Under the pieces are notes generated by a model. That model ran no database searches, was not told where the DNA came from, and saw only the letters and a list, made by a program, of their open reading frames with translations. Source: Oryzisolibacter sp. LB2S (GTDB lineage Bacteria; Pseudomonadota; Gammaproteobacteria; Burkholderiales; Burkholderiaceae_C). From it: 64,000 bases of DNA. The stretch lies in NCBI RefSeq assembly GCF_040732315.1, contig NZ_CP160388.1, forward strand, positions 2,136,494 to 2,200,493, read 5' to 3'. Within the stretch, counting starts at the first letter, position 1; every line of letters begins with the position of its first letter. Below are positions 60,888-64,000 of this stretch, one piece after another. Both the position numbers and the translations under genes were made by a program.

Positions 60888-62093
60888 TCAGGCCGCGCGC
60901 TGGGGGAATGGAACCACGTTGCCGGCCTTGCGGCCTTCCAGGTAATCCGCCCACCACTGCATCAACCTGGCGCGTTCATCCATGTAGGTGCTCCGGTGAT
61001 AGGCCGCTCGAATCTTGTTGCGCTCCACGTGTGCCAACTGGCGCTCAATCACGTCAGGGTTCCAACCGCACTCGTTCGCCACCGTGGAAAACAGTGCCCG
61101 GAACCCGTGGGCTGTGGCCGTGTACTTGTAACCCATGCGCGCCATAGCCGAGTTGAAGGTGTTTTCGCTTAGGGGCTTGCTGGGATAGGTAGGGCTTGGA
61201 AACACAAGGTCCCGATGCCCGCTCAGGGGCTGCATGACCTCCAACACCCCAAGGGCCTGGCGTGACAACGGTACGCGGTGTTCGCTGCGCATCTTCATGC
61301 GATCGGCGGGGATGACCCACAGCGCCGCCGCCAGGTCGAATTCTGCCCAGCGGGCGCCGCGCACCTCGCCCGGCCGGGCGGCCGTCAGCATGACCATGCG
61401 CAGGGCCTGTACCGTGGTGGGCTCGCCCTCATAGGCATCCAGCTTCGCCAGGAACGCGGGCAGCTCGGCAGGCGCCAGGGCGGCGCGGTGTTGCACCTCG
61501 CGGGGCTTGAGGATTTCAGCGGGCACCAAGTCAAGCATTGGGTTCGCCTCTATCCGCTCATGCGTGACGGCCCAGCGGTAGATAGCCTTTACCCGCTGCA
61601 ACACGCGGCCCGCCTGGTCTCCCGCCCCCCGCGCCTCGATCTTCTTCACCATGGACATAACCTCGCCGGGCTTGATGCTTGCCATGGGGCGCGCTCCCAG
61701 GGTCGGGAATACATCCGCCTCCAGCGATGCGCGAATACGGCAGGCGGTTTCCGCCTCCCAGCGGCTGGCCTGGTGCTTCATCCAATCGGCGGCTACGGCC
61801 TGCAAGGTATTGGCCGACTCATGAGCAACCCTTGCCCTATCGGCCTTGCGTTGCTGGCCCGGGTCGTCGCCAGCCTGTAGCGCCTCGCGTGCAGCCGCTG
61901 CCAGGGCTCGGGCGTCCCTCAGGCCCACGGCGGGATACACGCCAAACGCCATGCGCTTCTCCTTGCCGCCAAACCTGTATTTCAGTCGCCAGTACTTCCC
62001 GCCCGCCCTTGTGAGTTCCAGGTACAGCCCGGCGCCGTCAAAGTATTTGCCGGGCTCGGTCAGTGTTCGGATCTTGGCATCAGTCAACTTCAT
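60888..62093 (-). CDS. int: P4-type tyrosine integrase
   Basis: A 401-residue integrase starting MKLTDAKIRTLTEPGKYFDGAGLYLELTRAGGKYW, the DUF4102 arm-binding domain. Catalytic Arg in TAARPGEVRGARW, box II TAHGFRALFSTVANE and the C-terminal HVERNKIRAAYHRSTYMDER with the Tyr. It integrates the satellite at the tRNA-Leu site. It lies at the right end, 20 bp from its arm-type repeats. Confidence 0.95.
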   Translation of the reverse strand: MKLTDAKIRTLTEPGKYFDGAGLYLELTRAGGKYWRLKYRFGGKEKRMAFGVYPAVGLRDARALAAAAREALQAGDDPGQQRKADRARVAHESANTLQAVAADWMKHQASRWEAETACRIRASLEADVFPTLGARPMASIKPGEVMSMVKKIEARGAGDQAGRVLQRVKAIYRWAVTHERIEANPMLDLVPAEILKPREVQHRAALAPAELPAFLAKLDAYEGEPTTVQALRMVMLTAARPGEVRGARWAEFDLAAALWVIPADRMKMRSEHRVPLSRQALGVLEVMQPLSGHRDLVFPSPTYPSKPLSENTFNSAMARMGYKYTATAHGFRALFSTVANECGWNPDVIERQLAHVERNKIRAAYHRSTYMDERARLMQWWADYLEGRKAGNVVPFPQRAA

Positions 62094-62114
62094 GGGGGGT
62101 ATCCTCGACAGTTT

Positions 62115-62136
62115 GGGGGCATATTTGGGGGCACAT
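62115..62136 (+). repeat. integrase arm-type repeats, right end of satellite (2 copies)
   Basis: GGGGGCATAT at 62115 and GGGGGCACAT at 62127, 12 bp apart, match the four copies at 52679-52731 in sequence and orientation. Confidence 0.7.
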
Positions 62137-62195
62137 TTCGCCCGGGCTCAGACACTATCAAGGATCCATGCGGGTTTCAAGGCATAGTTTGGAAA

Positions 62196-62209
62196 CGGCC
62201 CCGGCACCA
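62196..62209 (+). other. degenerate tRNA-Leu end, right attachment site of satellite
   Basis: CGGCCCCGGCACCA is the end of tRNA-Leu with one G missing relative to 52560-52574. The 3' flank (AAGGCCGCACAG) also matches the flank there. It marks the satellite/chromosome junction. Confidence 0.6.
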
Positions 62210-62213
62210 TACA

Positions 62214-62251
62214 GAAGGCCGCACAGTCCACAGAACTGCGCGGCCTTTTTT
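62214..62251 (+). terminator. tRNA-type terminator at satellite/chromosome junction
   Basis: GAAGGCCGCACAG and CTGCGCGGCC form the stem and TTTTTT follows. It probably ended the original tRNA-Leu transcript. Confidence 0.75.
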
Positions 62252-62274
62252 GTGGCCTGCACGCGGCCCCGACC

Positions 62275-62415
62275 TCACATGGCGTAGGGCGGCTTGTCCG
62301 CCGGCTCGGGCGGCGGCGCCGGCACATCGGGCTCCACGGGCGGCTCGGCCGGCTCGGCCGGCTGACGGTGGCTGGATGCGGGCTGTGCACGCATGGTCGG
62401 CAGCCCCCGGCCCAT
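62275..62415 (-). CDS. small proline-rich protein
   Basis: A 46-residue frame (MGRGLPTMRAQPASSHRQ) whose ATG overlaps the stop of the upstream gene (TGATG). It is rich in Pro, Ala and Glu (PAEPPVEPDVPAPPPEP). The overlap suggests translation, but the low-complexity sequence gives no function. Confidence 0.4.
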   Translation of the reverse strand: MGRGLPTMRAQPASSHRQPAEPAEPPVEPDVPAPPPEPADKPPYAM

Positions 62416-62642
62416 CAATTGTCCTGGCGCCGGATCAGCTTGCGCCCCATGTCGGTGATCTTGAAGACACCGGCCGCCGATTTCTCGATGTAGCCCCATT
62501 CGAGCAGGCGCCCGGACAGGTGATGCTTGAGCGCGTCCGGCACGGCAATCGCCTCGCCCATTTCAAGCTGCTTGAGGGTGGCGATCTCGTCCACCGTGGG
62601 TTCGAAGGTGGGTGCGTGGTACATGGGCTGGGCAGTGGCCAT
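62415..62642 (-). CDS. small hypothetical protein, winged-helix-like
   Basis: A 75-residue protein with EIATLKQLEMGEAIAVPDALKHHLSGRLLEWGYIEKSAAGVFKITDMGRKLIRR, a pattern like a small winged-helix DNA-binding unit. Start at 62642 is preceded by AGGAG. It is chromosomal and divergent from lrgA. Confidence 0.7.
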   Translation of the reverse strand: MATAQPMYHAPTFEPTVDEIATLKQLEMGEAIAVPDALKHHLSGRLLEWGYIEKSAAGVFKITDMGRKLIRRQDN

Positions 62643-62844
62643 GATGTGTTCTCCTTCTGTGCTTGGATGATGTGGCAGCCCATGCGTTCCAGCAACAACA
62701 CCTGCAGGTCAGGCGCCACGCACGTCAGGGTATTGCGGCTGGGCGCAGACCGCAAGCGGCCAATCACCCGGGAAGTCGCCATGTCTTGCCGCATGGGCCA
62801 TGATCGCAGCCCCTTCATGGCCCATTCGGGGTACATCTGCTCTC

Positions 62845-63210
62845 ATGCTCTACGCCTTCACCGCCCTCCTCGCCTTCCAGCTGCTTGGCGAACTCCTGGT
62901 GCGCCTGCTGCGCCTGCCTCTGCCCGGCGCGCTGGCGGGCATGCTGCTGTTGCTCGCCGCCCTGGTACTGGGGGGACGGGTGCCGCACGCGCTCGAGCAG
63001 ACGGCCAGCGTCCTGCTGCGCAACATGATGCTGCTGTTCATTCCCGCGGTCGCCGGGGTGATGCTGCACTTTGACCGCATCGCACGCGAATGGCTGCCCT
63101 TTCTGCTCGCCTGCATTGCAGGCGCGGCCATCACGCTGGTGGTCACGGCCTGGACGCTGCGCCGCCTGCTGCACGGGGCGCCGTCAGGCGACGCGCCCGA
63201 GGGGCGATGA
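62845..63210 (+). CDS. lrgA: CidA/LrgA family membrane protein
   Basis: A 121-residue protein with four hydrophobic helices and the conserved LRLPLPGALAGMLLLLAAL and NMMLLFIPAVAGVM motifs. LrgA is a holin-like protein that with LrgB affects murein hydrolase activity, and some members transport pyruvate or small metabolites. Its stop overlaps the start of lrgB (ATGA at 63207-63210). Confidence 0.92.
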   Translation: MLYAFTALLAFQLLGELLVRLLRLPLPGALAGMLLLLAALVLGGRVPHALEQTASVLLRNMMLLFIPAVAGVMLHFDRIAREWLPFLLACIAGAAITLVVTAWTLRRLLHGAPSGDAPEGR

Positions 63211-63923
63211 TGGCCACATCATCCGCCCTCGGCCCCTGGCTGGCCGCGTCGCCCCTGCCCTGGCTGCTGCTGACGCTGCTGGCCTATGCGGCCGCGCTGG
63301 CGCTGTACCGGCGCAGCGGCGCCCATCCGCTGCTGATTCCGGTGTTCACGGCGGTCGTGCTCATCGTCGCCGTGCTGCTGGCCACGGGCACCCCCTACGC
63401 CACCTATCGCGAGGGCGTGGAGCTTTTGAGCTTTCTGATCGGCCCGGCCACGGTGGCGCTGGCCTTACCCCTGTATGAGCAGCGCCAGCGCATACGCGCC
63501 ATGTGGCGGCCCCTGTGCCTGGCACTGCTGGCCGGCTGCAGCGCGGCCATTGTCTCGGCTGTGGGCATCGCCTGGGCGCTGGGCGCGTCGATGGACACGC
63601 TGCTGTCGCTCGCGCCGAAGTCCGCCACCATGCCCATCGCCCTGCCCGTGGCCGAGCGCCTGGGCGGGCTGCCTTCGTTCGCTGCCGTGGCCGTTGCCAT
63701 CACGGGCATTGCGGGCGCCGTGCTGGCCGATCCGCTGCTGCGCCTGTTGCGCGTGCAGGACCCGGCCGTGCGCGGCTTTGCCGTGGGCCTCACGGCCCAT
63801 GCCATCGGCACGGCGCGCGAGCTGCAGACCCACCCTGCCGCGGGCGCCTTTGCGGCGCTGGCCATGGGATTGAACGGCGTGGCAACTGCCGTGCTGGTGC
63901 CGCTCTTCGTAGCCTGGCTGTAG
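63207..63923 (+). CDS. lrgB: LrgB family membrane protein
   Basis: A 238-residue membrane protein with segments LALPLYEQRQRIRAMWRPL and LSLAPKSATMPIALPVAERLGG, and the C-terminal GFAVGLTAHAIGTARELQTH, all LrgB hallmarks. A second Met one codon on is equally possible. The pair forms a two-gene operon. Confidence 0.94.
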   Translation: MMATSSALGPWLAASPLPWLLLTLLAYAAALALYRRSGAHPLLIPVFTAVVLIVAVLLATGTPYATYREGVELLSFLIGPATVALALPLYEQRQRIRAMWRPLCLALLAGCSAAIVSAVGIAWALGASMDTLLSLAPKSATMPIALPVAERLGGLPSFAAVAVAITGIAGAVLADPLLRLLRVQDPAVRGFAVGLTAHAIGTARELQTHPAAGAFAALAMGLNGVATAVLVPLFVAWL

Positions 63924-63943
63924 TTGCCCAGGCAGACCGACCG

Positions 63944-64000
63944 CTACCCCGTGGCCGCCATGTCCCTGAGCCAGTCGGCAAACGCCTGCAGCACCGGCGG
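63944..64000 (-). CDS. LysR-family regulator, C-terminal end
   Basis: Only the last 18 residues (PPVLQAFADWLRDMAATG) and TAG are in the window. The FADWLRD ending is typical of GcvA-like LysR regulators. It converges with lrgB and may control the neighbouring operon, which cannot be judged here. Confidence 0.7.
   Translation of the reverse strand, partial: PPVLQAFADWLRDMAATG

Overview
The window is high-GC DNA typical of a betaproteobacterium of the order Burkholderiales, most likely Comamonadaceae. That placement rests on overall gene style and is an inference. Nearly all of it is accessory DNA: a Tn4371-like integrative and conjugative element (ICE) with several cargo blocks, then a phage P4-like satellite, then chromosomal genes at the right edge.

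Left cargo (1-11.26 kb, plus strand): the end of an iron-type alcohol dehydrogenase, a DUF2892 protein, a beta-CASP metallo-hydrolase, a LOG-family protein, a cation P-type ATPase, an LpxR-like lipid A deacylase, a c-type cytochrome, acetate kinase and phosphoketolase. The last two form a shunt from pentose phosphates through acetyl phosphate to acetate and ATP. A decayed relaxase C-terminus (11.27-11.70 kb) follows.

Metal/redox cargo (11.7-22.1 kb): on the minus strand, an ECF sigma factor, zinc-finger anti-sigma factor, CnrX-like sensor and small secreted protein. On the plus strand, a PepSY protein, DUF2271 protein, PepSY-flavodoxin-reductase fusion and ApbE flavin transferase, which look like a chain carrying electrons from cytosolic NAD(P)H to a flavinylated periplasmic protein. 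Then come a secreted two-repeat protein, a Crp/Fnr regulator, an HMA metallochaperone and a P1B ATPase. Two promoters in this block share a four-half-site operator with identical 11/10/11-bp spacing.

ICE backbone (22.2-52.6 kb, mostly minus strand): relaxase rlxS broken by an IS5-type and an IS481-type element, both with clean target duplications; traF, a DUF2840 protein, a ribbon-helix-helix protein, parA, iterons and repA; an AlpA-like regulator and a frameshifted DUF2285 gene; DUF736, ParB, DUF932, DUF2958 and radC genes, several with long repeated GC-rich leaders resembling the radC RNA motif; and a tyrosine integrase beside the 3' end of a tRNA-Leu. Inserted passengers are a two-gene NdpA-like plus RelA/SpoT-domain module (33.1-35.3 kb, possibly an undescribed defence or stress system), an arsenic operon arsR-D-A-acr3-M-C with decayed fragments (40.0-45.4 kb), an IetA/IetS AAA-ATPase plus subtilase pair with a Xre regulator (46.3-50.1 kb), and a HigBA-like toxin-antitoxin pair.

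P4-like satellite (52.6-62.2 kb, minus strand): a primase/helicase-type replication protein, AlpA regulator, small unknown genes and integrase. Identical direct repeats (GGGGGCA) lie at both ends, and two clusters of TGTGAACA/TGTTCTCA iterons resemble the ori and crr of P4. A minisatellite array, an AT-rich stretch and DnaA boxes sit beside the right cluster.

Right flank (62.2-64 kb): two small genes, lrgA/lrgB, and the tail of a LysR-type regulator.
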